Assembly: GCA_009746045.1 (NCBI GenBank)
Contig: RPFO01000313.1
Location: 409,340-473,339, forward strand
Reading direction: 5' to 3'
Source: Mesostigma viride
Taxonomy: Eukaryota; Streptophyta; Mesostigmatophyceae; Mesostigmatales; Mesostigmataceae
Length of the DNA stretch: 64,000 nucleotides
Part shown: positions 8,019-17,729 of the stretch, piece by piece
Position numbering within the stretch: position 1 is the first letter of the stretch
How the letters are laid out: each line of letters begins with the position of its first letter
Translations under genes and position numbers: made by a program
Notes under the pieces: generated by a model
What the model was told of the DNA's origin: nothing
Seen by the model: only the letters and a program-made list of their open reading frames with translations
Databases searched by the model: none

Positions 8019-9631
8019 TAATCCCAACCACCTTTGATCCAAGGCAGTTAGGGGTAAACAGGTACCAGATAGCTGCTCACAGTCCTATTCCCTGGCGCCA
8101 GCTAGTCGAGATGATGCAAAGCCCCAAGATGGCTAAGGCATGGACTCTTGGCTTTGTTGCTTCTGGGCATGAGTGGATAGTTTCCAACTGTGCAGAACCT
8201 GTGGATGAGCTGCCAGAAGTTCACCAGCTGCTCAGATTGATGTTTGTCCTCAAGCTCAAGGAGGTTGATGGTGTCCAGGTGCCACATGTCAGACCAGTTG
8301 TAACCGAGTATCATGGCACTGGCCAGTTGTTAGATGAGGAGCTCTATACTCCAGGGATGCTGCATGACACGTGGAGGATTCTGCTGTGTATATTTCTGTC
8401 TTTTCTGGTTAAGGGTGTGCCCTATAGCTCTGTGCTGATTGATTTCAAGAGGGCTTTTCTCAAGGGTGACCAAGATCAGGCTAGGCAGACTTGGAGAGAT
8501 ATCCCTCCTTTCTTTGTGACTGTACCTGCTGTATGGAGAGCAGAGATAAAGGCCAGGTACCTGAGAATTCTGAAAGGGTTGGAAGGTCTCAGGTCCAGTC
8601 CCATTATCTGGAGAAAGAGCCTAGAGAAATTCTTGAAGAATACTTGTGGGTTTTCTGTGTCTCCAGTGGATCCCTGTTTGTTCCAAGGGTCCCACAATGG
8701 CCTTCCTGTCTTTGCCTCACTGCATGGTGATGACCTGCATCTCATAGGTCCACCAGACTGGGTTGAGGCTGTCTTGGCTAAGATCCAGAAGCGGTTTGAG
8801 CTGGGTAAGATACAGCACATGGTGGAGAATGAGCCTATGGTCTTCTGTGGCATGCAGGCTACGTTGTTCCAAGCCAAGGGCTCGTGGTTCATCAGGATGG
8901 AGGGTGGTAAGGACTACCCACAGCAGATTGTAGATGCATTGCAGGAGCCCATCACGCAGGCTAGGTGTGCTACCATCAGGGGCATGCTGGCATGGCTTGC
9001 AAGTATATGTGCCCCTGACTTGCTGGTTCTGAGTCGACTTACTGATTCCCAGCTGGTTGAGGTGGGTGCTGAGAGTGTGGTGCAGGCTGTCATGATGTCT
9101 CCCCCTCTCATACTGGGTCCTGTGGATTTGTACAAGCCCCTTGACATGGTTCTCTATGTGGACAGTTCTATGGATAATAGGAAGGTCACAGAGGTCAGGG
9201 GCAGGGCAGCAGCATTAGTTACCCTGGAGCAAGATCACACCTCACTTGTTACCTGGTACAGTCGGTTGCAGAACAGGGTTACACCCAGCAGTGATATTGC
9301 TGAGTGCAGGGCAATCTGTGAAGGGCTGCATACTGCTCTTTACTTGAGGGAGCTCTTCTACCAGCTATGTCAAGTGGCTTCCTGTAGGTTGCAGCTGCAC
9401 ACACTGGTGAGGACTGATAGCATGGGCATGGTGCAATTTGTGCACAGGCAGCTGGCCAGGAGCAGGGACCTTGACTACTTGTTGCTCAAGGAGATGTCCT
9501 ACCTAGCTCACATTGAACATGTGCCTGGTGTGGACAACCCTGCAGATGCCCTCACCAAGCTGGAGGAGAAGGCGGAGAGGCAGTACCCCCTGCTCCGTGG
9601 GCTCATGGACCCCTTACACGGGCGGCCATAG
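8009..9631 (+). CDS. pol: Pol: copia reverse transcriptase and RNase H
   Basis: The open frame begins at 8009 and overlaps the previous one by ten bases; the first start-like codon is TTG at 8015 and there is no convincing ATG. It could be reached by a -1 shift or by reinitiation at TGTTGATAATC. RT motifs are present: VLKLKEVDGVQVPHVRPVV, then SSVLIDFKRAFLKGD (D143), then LHGDDLHLIG (D239, D240). The usual copia YVDD box is HGDD here. RNase H follows, with LYVDSSMDNRK near residue 380, SSDIAECRAICEGLH, VRTDSMGMVQFVH and HVPGVDNPADALTK, the typical copia C-terminus. The length of about 540 residues fits RT plus RNase H. Confidence 0.88.
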   Translation, partial: GLLIIPTTFDPRQLGVNRYQIAAHSPIPWRQLVEMMQSPKMAKAWTLGFVASGHEWIVSNCAEPVDELPEVHQLLRLMFVLKLKEVDGVQVPHVRPVVTEYHGTGQLLDEELYTPGMLHDTWRILLCIFLSFLVKGVPYSSVLIDFKRAFLKGDQDQARQTWRDIPPFFVTVPAVWRAEIKARYLRILKGLEGLRSSPIIWRKSLEKFLKNTCGFSVSPVDPCLFQGSHNGLPVFASLHGDDLHLIGPPDWVEAVLAKIQKRFELGKIQHMVENEPMVFCGMQATLFQAKGSWFIRMEGGKDYPQQIVDALQEPITQARCATIRGMLAWLASICAPDLLVLSRLTDSQLVEVGAESVVQAVMMSPPLILGPVDLYKPLDMVLYVDSSMDNRKVTEVRGRAAALVTLEQDHTSLVTWYSRLQNRVTPSSDIAECRAICEGLHTALYLRELFYQLCQVASCRLQLHTLVRTDSMGMVQFVHRQLARSRDLDYLLLKEMSYLAHIEHVPGVDNPADALTKLEEKAERQYPLLRGLMDPLHGRP

Positions 9632-10621
9632 AGACCAGGCCTTGCTTCAGCTTGGGTGTCCCCAGTGGGCTGCTTGACCAAAGTACCAAGTGGTGACTGG
9701 TGCTTACTGGTTGACAGCCGGTCCTTCAGGGTTAGGTACACCCTCCTGGACAGGAGTTGGTGTGGAATGTCACTCCTACCAGCTGAGAATCATGCCTGGC
9801 CCTCCCCATGGGGTTCAGAAGAGTCGCCAGGACTTAAGTCGACGCCTTTGGCCTCAAACAGTTAGGCCATGCAAGGGCAACCCGAATGTTGGTTCTTACA
9901 GGTTGCTGTATATATGTTTTCTAGTGCTTGTTTCCAACCTGTTGCTAATAAAGAACCTGGTTGTGTGACCATGTGGAACATGGTTGCCAGGGGCCACATT
10001 CTGGGTTATATAATGCTTGAATAAAACATAATCATGTCATGTCATTCTCATGTTGTTCTCATGGTTGTAATGTTTCTCTTGTGTAAAGTTCCAGGTCACC
10101 TATAAACCTGGAGGTTGGGGTGGGGTTCAATTCCCCAGCAGAGCCACAGCCTGGCATGAGTGATTCCTGGGCTTAACACCCAGTGAAGACATGGGCTCCC
10201 CAATGAGGCAGTATTTGTAGGTGCTACCTGAGTCTCTTTGAGCATAAAAGGGAAAGGCTGGCCAAGGCGGGCGCCATAAGAACGGGCGCCTGTGATAACT
10301 GTGAAAGATCAGGAACTCACAATAGTACGTTCTTGGCATCCTGTAATCCCAGCCATTGGACTAGGTAATGTGCCTTGACTTTAATCTAGCACCAAGTTCC
10401 CAAGGAAAGGTTGGGAGCTGACCAAGGGGTCAGGGGATAACCTGGGGTGACCTCTGATTCACTGGCCAGTACACCTAGCCTGGTCCAAGGGCAGATATGT
10501 TGTTACCCAAAGGAGGCAGGAACCTGGGCCCTCAAAGGTCTGATCAACCTCAAGGGACCAAGCGGTCTGTGGCTGAGTGGGCACAAGCAAGGTTAGGCTT
10601 GTTTCAAGCTGGTCCAGCTCC
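9632..10621 (+). other. Non-coding 3' region of the copia-type element
   Basis: About 1 kb lies between the RNase H stop and the polypurine tract, with no supported gene. An AATAAA occurs at 9947-9952 and a tRNA-like T-arm at 10,122-10,136. GGGCGCC occurs twice near 10,270-10,290. A 3' untranslated tail this long is uncommon in copia elements. Confidence 0.6.
10122..10136 (+). other. tRNA T-arm / Pol III B-box-like hairpin
   Basis: GGGG-TTCAATT-CCCC forms a 4-bp stem with a 7-nt loop matching the T-loop consensus TTCRANY, and it contains the B-box-like GGTTCAATTCC. A short stem CCAGGT/ACCTGG lies about 30 bp upstream with a 9-nt loop, which is not a proper anticodon arm. It may be a tRNA relic or a SINE fragment; no complete tRNA can be folded. 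Confidence 0.35.
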
Positions 10622-10639
10622 AAAAGAAGAAAGGGTTGG
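10622..10639 (+). promoter_or_regulatory. Polypurine tract of the copia-type element
   Basis: The purine-rich AAAAGAAGAAAGGGTTGG abuts the right LTR and is the expected site for plus-strand priming. Confidence 0.7.
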
Positions 10640-11287
10640 AGTTAGCATTTTGGGCAACCAATATGCTAAGTGGATGCAGTTTGGAAAGACCTTTCCAACG
10701 CCGTGCTGACCGCCTGAAACAGACAAGGGACGAGAAAGATATGAGGTCCCGAAGTCCTAGCCGTCCGTGGCCGACTAGGGTACAGTCCTCTGGTATAGTG
10801 GACAGGACACGTGGCAGGCCGTGCCTGCACAGGCTTAGCCTGACTATCACGTGACTGTGGTCCACGTAGACCAGAGGAGCAGCAGCCTGTGACTGGTGGA
10901 ATACAGGACTGGCACAGGTCTGCAAGGATACTAGGCCTTGCAGGCTTGTGACAGGTCCTGTACTTCCTAGGTTGCAGAGTCTAGGCAAATCCAGTTCGTC
11001 CTGGCTCTGCACTGATGCCAGTGGACGTTGAGGATTTGCCTGCATGCCTGCACGTGCCTCGTCACGCCGATGGGAACGAGGAACAACGCAAAGGATATAG
11101 CTTGGTCATGGGGGATGACCAGCTATCTTGGCAAGCACGAACCGAGGCTCCCACATTGGTCGTGGAACCGCTCACCGTGGTCGTGGCTTGGTGCACGGGT
11201 TAAAAGGTTGCTGCCTTTGCAACTTTGGCTCATCCCGTTGTGTGGCGCGAGAGACCAGGAACTCACAGTTCTGGCTGTTCGCTAACT
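10640..11287 (+). repeat. Right LTR of copia-type element
   Basis: This is the second 648-bp LTR, beginning AGTTAGC and ending GCTAACT. Differences from the left copy seen by eye are at about 10,730, 10,743, 10,891 and a two-base change near 10,901-10,903. The target duplication ACTCC follows at 11,288. Confidence 0.93.
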
Positions 11288-12044
11288 ACTCCGCCTCTTA
11301 GACGATGCCGAGGTCAACTACCCTCCTTCAGGCCGCTTCAAGCTGCTCGGCAGTTGGCTTCCCGACTGCGAGGACGACATGACGACACGGATCGGCATGG
11401 CGTGGGCGCACCTCCATGACCACCGCCGCTGGTGGAGCAACCCCGCCCTACCCCGGATCGTCAAGCGTGACCTCTTCAAGGTCGTCATTCTGACGATCCT
11501 GACCTACGGCGCCGAGACGTGGACACTGATGCAGGAGCTGGAGCAACGACTCGACAGCGCCGTCACGAAGATGCTGCGCAAGGCCCTTAACATCCCCTTT
11601 GGTTTGCACATTAGTAATGAGGATTTGTACGCTGATTTGCCCTATGTTTCCCACATTATTAGGCACAGGCGCCTGGGCCTAGCCGGGCACCTGGCCCGCA
11701 CAGATCAGGTAGATACATCAGATAGACTAGCTGGCACCAAGCCCGCCCAGCCTGGGCGATATGTCCTCACCTGGCGTGCCCCCGGCCGCGCGCGGCAGGG
11801 CCGCCACCCGTGGACTTTTCGTGATAGCCTCGGCATGGACATGTGCTACACTAGACGTGACGGGCTCACCCCCGGGCAGCCTCCTGGTTTGTCTGTAATG
11901 TGGAGGCAGATGGTGCGCAAGGATAGATGGCAAGTAGTGATGAAGGAGACCACCCCCAAGCCTGTGGGGGCTTCGCGTGTGACCAAGTATGGCATTCATA
12001 GCGATTCGGGCCGCGGTGCCCACACCCCTGTAACTAGGACCTAG
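11288..12044 (+). pseudogene. LINE reverse transcriptase, 3' part of split copy
   Basis: This continues the reverse-transcriptase gene interrupted at 543; the first five bases (ACTCC) are the right copy of the target duplication. The frame runs LRLLDDAEV, then FKLLGSWLPD, then VVILTILTYGAETWTLM, then RHRRLGLAGHLARTDQVDTSD, and ends in a basic segment before the TAG at 12,042. This is the thumb and C-terminal region typical of this LINE group. The same motifs occur in fragments near 25,000-25,740, 50,700-51,105 and on the minus strand at 62,957-63,970, so one LINE family, or close relatives, populates the locus. The segment has no frame breaks of its own, and the whole gene is dead. Confidence 0.88.
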
Positions 12045-12141
12045 ATAGCTTATACCATCCATTCCATCCCATGTTCCCCTCCCACTGAGGACTTATGCTC
12101 ACGTGACGCAGTCACGTGTCTATTAATTAATTAATAGACAC
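12045..12141 (+). other. LINE 3' end with two perfect inverted repeats
   Basis: The segment after the LINE stop contains CACGTGAC-GCA-GTCACGTG (about 12,100-12,118), a stem of 8 bp with a 3-nt loop. An ATTAATTAATTAAT tail-like run follows. A 26-bp perfect palindrome, built around TATTAATTAATTAATA, spans 12,116-12,141. The arrangement of hairpin then A/T tail resembles the other LINE ends in this window and probably marks the LINE terminus. Confidence 0.6.
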
Positions 12142-12167
12142 TATCCAACAGGGTCTAGAGCCTCGTG

Positions 12168-12172
12168 CCCAG
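12168..12172. repeat. Target site duplication CCCAG, left copy
   Basis: CCCAG precedes the second LTR element and recurs at 23,184-23,188 directly after it, giving a 5-bp duplication. Confidence 0.9.
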
Positions 12173-12849
12173 TGTTACGTCCCGGCCCTTTTGGACGGAC
12201 GTAACAATGGAATAAATTATGTAGTTTGACTTGTTGTCATAGTCCGTAGGACTTTGGGACTCATTTCGGGACTTAATTTGGGAATCGTCCCTTGGTCAGG
12301 ACTTTTGTATGGAACTATGACAGTTTGTGTGACTCGGACCAGTTATTTTGGGGCCTAGGTTGTTGTATGCGTGTATCTTCTAGGGGCCGGTGCAGTCGCG
12401 CCGCGCTGCGTACTTTATATAGCTAGTTGAGATATTGTACTCATGCGTGGATTCTGTAGGCGAGGGTCGATGTCGACCCGAGGATCTTGTGTGGACTGCA
12501 TGCTTTGGAAGGTCGGCGCCATGTCGGCGCCCCTTGCCAGCTTAGTGGCAGACCTAGGTGAAATTGGTCCGAGGACGAGAGTCTCGTCCTCTTGGTTTGA
12601 TGAATGTAAAGTGCGATGACGCCTTCATATTAAACCTGCATGGGGCAACTATCCATTTGTAATTGGTATTGCTAGCCACTATAAGACTGTGTGTATCAAT
12701 TAGCTTGGCATCAAGTCGCGGTGCCAGATATCTCACGACCCCAGTCGTGAAGCGCAATCTGCATTAGGCCACCTTGAATCTTCCTAATTCCGGCATGGTA
12801 GATCTTTCGCTACGTAGCTCAGGCTAGGTGTCTGGGCTGGGACGTAACA
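12173..12849 (+). repeat. Left LTR of the gag-only element
   Basis: The 677-bp repeat begins TGTTACGTCCCGG and ends GGGACGTAACA, and is matched at 22,511-23,183. Near the start, TTACGTCC and GGACGTAA form a hairpin around CGGCCCTTTT. Differences from the right LTR include a 2-bp indel near 12,416, a 2-bp indel near 12,553 and a 4-bp indel near 12,640. Confidence 0.93.
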
Positions 12850-12850
12850 C

Positions 12851-12864
12851 TGGTTATCGGAGGA
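12851..12864 (+). promoter_or_regulatory. Primer-binding site of the gag-only element
   Basis: TGGTTATCGGAGGA starts two bases after the left LTR. It has the TGG expected for pairing with the CCA end of a tRNA primer. The tRNA identity is not determined. Confidence 0.55.
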
Positions 12865-13788
12865 AAAATGTGCTGGAGAGGTTAGCTAACTCTCGCGGAG
12901 AGGGCTAGTGTAGCCAGTTAGGAAACCAAGGCGGAGCTTGGTGTAGATAGAGGTTCCGAAATTCAACGATTGCTGGCTGGTCGGCGGCCAGCCCGTAAGG
13001 GAGTCAACGACGATCTAGAAAGCAAGCAGCCGGTCTGGGATACTCGGCGGGGCCAGCCATGGTCCTGACAGTGGTGAGGTGCTATCGACAATAGCGTCCA
13101 TATCCCCTGTTTTCAACGACACCTAGTGGCGGCCAGGGCTCGCCTTCAACGACACCAGGTGGCGGCCAGCTCAGGGGTTATCAACGACATTGACGATGGT
13201 ACGTCCCCTAGTTTAGATCTATCCCTTTATGAGCTATGCCTGTGGAAGGCTAGCTTGCGCGCTCGCCTTCTCTCCGGGACCGCACGCGTAAGGGGTTTAT
13301 GTTAAATGTTGTGCTCTCTGTAGGCGTTTATATGTCGTTTGTGCGTGTGGGTGTCGCGGAGGCGCCCATCGTTGTGTGACCTGCAGCGGGTCTTGGGGTA
13401 GATACCGTCGGGCTGTGGCCAATTATGTTGACGGTGTTTATCTCTGTGTGCCCCGCGTAGGGGAGGAGCCGCGTAATGTGCCCTTGCTCTGCGGAAGGCT
13501 CGGGCGTGTGCTGTGTTAGACTCTGTTCTTCTTCCTCGTTTCGTTTTTGGTAAAGGTCACTGCACCTAGAGGTAGCCCTGGGAACTCCTTTTCTCCTGTT
13601 TGCAAGCTTCTGCTAGCCTACTATGTAACATCATTGCCCAGACGAAGGATAAATAAGGGTTTTCATAACATCATAGAAGCTGATAGGTTTGTTAGGGAGC
13701 ATATGTCATTGCCTGAGGGTCTGCACACCACTCGTGAATGCTCTCAGACACCCACGTCTAGCAAGGTAGATAGCAGTCAGGAGGTGGG
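12865..13788 (+). other. Non-coding leader of the gag-only element
   Basis: No gene is supported. A short direct repeat (TTCAACGACACC followed by GGTGGCGGCCAG-like sequence) occurs near 13,112 and 13,145. A reading frame at 13,547-13,834 has no recognisable motif and is cut by the foldback insertion. Confidence 0.55.
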
Positions 13789-14683
13789 AGTTATTATAAA
13801 TAGTGACGGAACCTTTTTGCCACTTGGCAATTAGGTCCGTCACTATTTATCCGGCGAAAACCACTCGCCGGCATCTATTCCGCGTTAAGTTCACGTGAAC
13901 GTGGCGCGGAATTGATGCCGGCGAGTGGTTTTCGCCGGATAAATAGTGACGGACCTAATTGCCAAGTGGCAAAAAGGTTCCGTCACTATTAATAATAACT
14001 AAAACGTCGTAGTGTGGGGGCCGATATCTATCGCACCGCTAATGCCTACTGCAGTTACTACCGAATCTCGCCTTAACGATATTCCAACCAGGCATTTTTC
14101 CCTTCTGGCACTTTCGTTTGGCCTTCTGGTATCAATTCCTTCCGGTATTCGGAAATACCCGTGTCACCACAGGGATTCGAACCCCCGACTTACGAGGTCT
14201 TAGTTATTATAAATAGTGACGGAACCTTTTTGCCACTTGGCAATTAGGTCCGTCACTATTTATCCGGCGAAAACCACTCGCCGGCATCTATTCCACGTTA
14301 AGTTCACGTGAACGTGGCGCGGAATTGATGCCGGCGAGTGGTTTTCGCCGGATAAATAGTGACGGACCTAATTGCCAAGTGGCAAAAAGGTTCCGTCACT
14401 ATTTATAATAACTAAGACCTCGTAAGTCGGGGCCGGGTTCGAATCCCTGTGGTGACACGGGTATTTCCGAATACCGGAAGGAATTGATACCAGAAGGCCA
14501 AACGAAAGTGCCAGAAGGGAAAAATGCCCGGTTGGAATATCGTTAAGGCGAGATTCGGTACTGCAGTAGGCATTAGCGGTACGATAGATATCGGCCCCCA
14601 CACTACGACGTTTTAGTTATTATAAATAGTGACGGACCTAATTGCCAAGTGGCAAAAAGGTTCCGTCACTATTTATAATAACT
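13789..14683. mobile_element. Compound foldback element with nested inverted repeats
   Basis: This 895-bp insertion begins AGTTATTATAAATAGTGACG and ends with its reverse complement, flanked by GTGGG at 13,784-13,788 and 14,684-14,688. It is built as A-U-B-U'-C. A (13,789-14,000) and B (14,202-14,413) are 212-bp hairpins that are nearly identical. U (14,001-14,201) and U' (14,414-14,614) are a 201-bp unit in opposite orientations. C (14,615-14,683) is a 69-bp hairpin equal to the outer arm of A or B. Each arm of A and B itself contains a 69-bp-like hairpin, so inverted repeats are nested at three scales. U' holds a Pol III B-box-like GGGTTCGAATCCC at 14,435. There is no coding capacity. A 5-bp duplication does not identify the superfamily. 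Confidence 0.88.
14414..14460 (+). other. tRNA 3'-half-like sequence inside the foldback element
   Basis: The run reads an anticodon-loop-like CTCGTAA, then a T-arm GGG-TTCGAAT-CCC at 14,435-14,447. It looks like the 3' half of a tRNA with anticodon CGT (Thr). The anticodon stem pairs for only three base pairs and no 5' half is present, so it is a relic. An inverted and slightly different copy lies at about 14,158-14,201. Confidence 0.45.
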
Positions 14684-14871
14684 GTGGGGACGGCAGTTAC
14701 AGTCACCTTCTCCCAGCTGGCCATTGGCCCTAGCAGACAATAGAGGGGATTACCACTAGAGTGCTTAGTACTAGGTACTATACATATAGATCGCTAGTAC
14801 GTGGTTGCTCTCTTTCTCTCTCTCACTGGGGAGGTGTTAAGCCTGCAGTGCAAGGTATCGGTACGAGCATC

Positions 14872-14972
14872 ATGCCACGAAAACGTAGAGAACTTGTCAA
14901 CAGAGAGATAGAACAGGTAGACAACCACGAGCAAGGTAAACAGGTGGTAGAGGTACCACCGCACGTCCAAGT
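14872..14972 (+). pseudogene. gag: Gag N-terminus of the gag-only element (5' fragment)
   Basis: The frame starts at ATG 14,872 with a basic peptide (MPRKRRELVNREIEQ) and is open up to the hAT insertion at 14,973. Removing the hAT and one 8-bp duplicate (GTCCAAGT) joins this frame exactly to the one at 16,292 that leads into gag, with no stop. This fragment is therefore the true start of gag, disrupted by the transposon. Confidence 0.75.
14965..14972. repeat. hAT target duplication GTCCAAGT, left copy
   Basis: This 8-bp sequence is repeated exactly at 16,284-16,291 on the other side of the hAT element. Eight base pairs is the hAT signature. Confidence 0.93.
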
Positions 14973-16283
14973 CAGTGTATAATCATACGCAATACGCTAT
15001 CGTACGCGGCCCAGGTGTATAATGTATAATACGCTTCATACGGTGTATTATACTCTAATCGTACGCTAACCCCTTTCTGTCTGTTTTTGCATGGTTTTGA
15101 TGATCATTCATCAATCTGACCAACCCAACATGTTCTCCAGCATCACAAGTTTGGCTTTATATGCCACATCATCCATCACATGGCATTGCCAATGTCGTCA
15201 CTACCTAGAACAACAAGCGCTGTCCCTAATGAATAGTTACTCAATAAAAGCACAACAAAACGTCAAGTTTATATTCAACTAGGGGTACTGAATAATAAGA
15301 CATTTTGCCAGAAATAAGACACATTGCCTACTAATCGTAGGCCGGCCATTACTAATGGTTCTGCATGAAGCAAGGATACAAAAGGCTTTATGGCTGGCAT
15401 GCAGGCTAACAAAGTGCACCGGATGGCCCAGCAGTAGTGCGCCCAGAGCCAGCCATGCCGGAGGAGCTGGCATGAGCGGACTGCCACTCGGAGGCGTCGG
15501 TTTCTACAAGGTCAGTAAGCTTGCCTTTGGCTGCCGCCCGCGCATCAGCCTGCTTCCCAGCGTCACTACCCGCCTTTCTCTTCCTGGCCTTGTCATCCTT
15601 CTCCGCCTGCTCCCTCAACAGCTTGAGACGCAATGCCTTGGGCGGCTTCGAGCATGGGCACACTTTCGCATCCTTGGCATACGTGCCGCCCATGATATGG
15701 CACCTTCCTCGGGTAGAAGAACCCTTGAAATGTGCCTTGCATTCTGAGCACGTCTTTTGGTAGTTATTTGTCTGCTGCCCATCCTTGAAGACACGCTCTT
15801 TGCTAACATATGTCCAAACATCCTCAGAATCAGCCTCTAACTCGTCGGCCCCATCATCATCATGGTCCATCTCCTCACTCTCCGTAGCCATGGCGCCTGT
15901 TGATATGCTACGATAGGTGACCACCGCGATCTTGCTGGCACACCGCGATCTTGGCACATTTTGTCTTCTTGAACGGTGCCTTCCTGTCCTGCCAATACAC
16001 GCAGCCATATGCATTGATCTTGGCCAAGTGGCACCTTGCTGCTCACTTGTTTCTACTACTCGGCGCGCCGCAGCCTAGTCTAGAAACTTCCGCTTCACCC
16101 GAGCTGTAAACTGATGCCGGAGCCAAAAATACGCAAAAAATACGCAAAAAAATACGCGATACGCAAGAAATACCCTAAAAATACGCGGCGCGTACGAAAG
16201 TACCCCGTTTTCGTACGCGCTGCTCGCGTATCGCGTATAATACGCGCGATACGGCGTATAATACGGCGTATGATTATACACTG
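14973..16283 (-). mobile_element. hAT DNA transposon carrying a BED-finger ORF
   Basis: This 1,311-bp element has perfect 18-bp terminal inverted repeats starting CAGTGTATAATCATACGC and an 8-bp target duplication, GTCCAAGT. Both are diagnostic of hAT transposons. Subterminal regions are rich in short ATACGC/GCGTAT repeats, probable transposase-binding sites. The only gene is a minus-strand ORF with a BED-type zinc finger; the catalytic RNase H-like domain and the dimerisation domain of a full hAT transposase are absent. It is therefore non-autonomous, or a repressor-like derivative. It lies within gag of the surrounding LTR element. Confidence 0.92.
15406..15891 (-). CDS. BED-type zinc-finger protein from hAT element
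   Basis: The protein is predicted at 161 residues from the ATG at 15,891 (MATESEEMDHDDDG); the frame remains open upstream to 16,014, so an earlier start is possible. An acidic N-terminus is followed by a BED-finger pattern: aromatic VWTYVSKERVF, then CSEC, then GSSTRGRCHIMGG, with Cys and His spaced as in transposase DNA-binding domains. A Lys/Arg/Ala-rich helix follows (LLREQAEKDDKARKRKAG). BED fingers bind transposon ends. No transposase core is present downstream. It could be the N-terminal remnant of a transposase or a stand-alone DNA-binding protein that occupies the ends. Confidence 0.6.
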   Translation of the reverse strand: MATESEEMDHDDDGADELEADSEDVWTYVSKERVFKDGQQTNNYQKTCSECKAHFKGSSTRGRCHIMGGTYAKDAKVCPCSKPPKALRLKLLREQAEKDDKARKRKAGSDAGKQADARAAAKGKLTDLVETDASEWQSAHASSSGMAGSGRTTAGPSGALC

Positions 16284-16291
16284 GTCCAAGT
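16284..16291. repeat. hAT target duplication GTCCAAGT, right copy
   Basis: This is the exact second copy of the 8-bp target duplication flanking the hAT element. Confidence 0.93.

Positions 16292-17710
<1,419 letters not shown>

Positions 17711-17729
<19 letters not shown>

Larger units (their letters stand above)
544..11287 (+). mobile_element. Ty1/copia-type LTR retrotransposon (10.7 kb)
   Basis: This is a complete LTR retrotransposon inserted in a LINE. It has two 648-bp LTRs, an ACTCC 5-bp target duplication, a purine tract before the right LTR, a gag with one CCHC knuckle, and integrase, retropepsin-like, RT and RNase H domains. RT directly followed by RNase H, with integrase upstream of RT, places it with Ty1/copia. 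By eye the LTRs differ at about five positions of 648, so the insertion looks young. Four features are unusual: the LTR ends are AGTTAGC...GCTAACT rather than TG...CA; about 4 kb separates the LTR from gag and contains two unknown ORFs; the protease-like domain lies after integrase; and Gag and Pol share a frame across one UGA. Pol has further frame breaks, so this copy may be defective. Confidence 0.92.

Noticed and set aside
14158..14460. Complete tRNA-Thr gene
   Set aside because: Only a 3' half with a T-arm and a poor anticodon stem is present; D-arm and acceptor 5' strand are missing.
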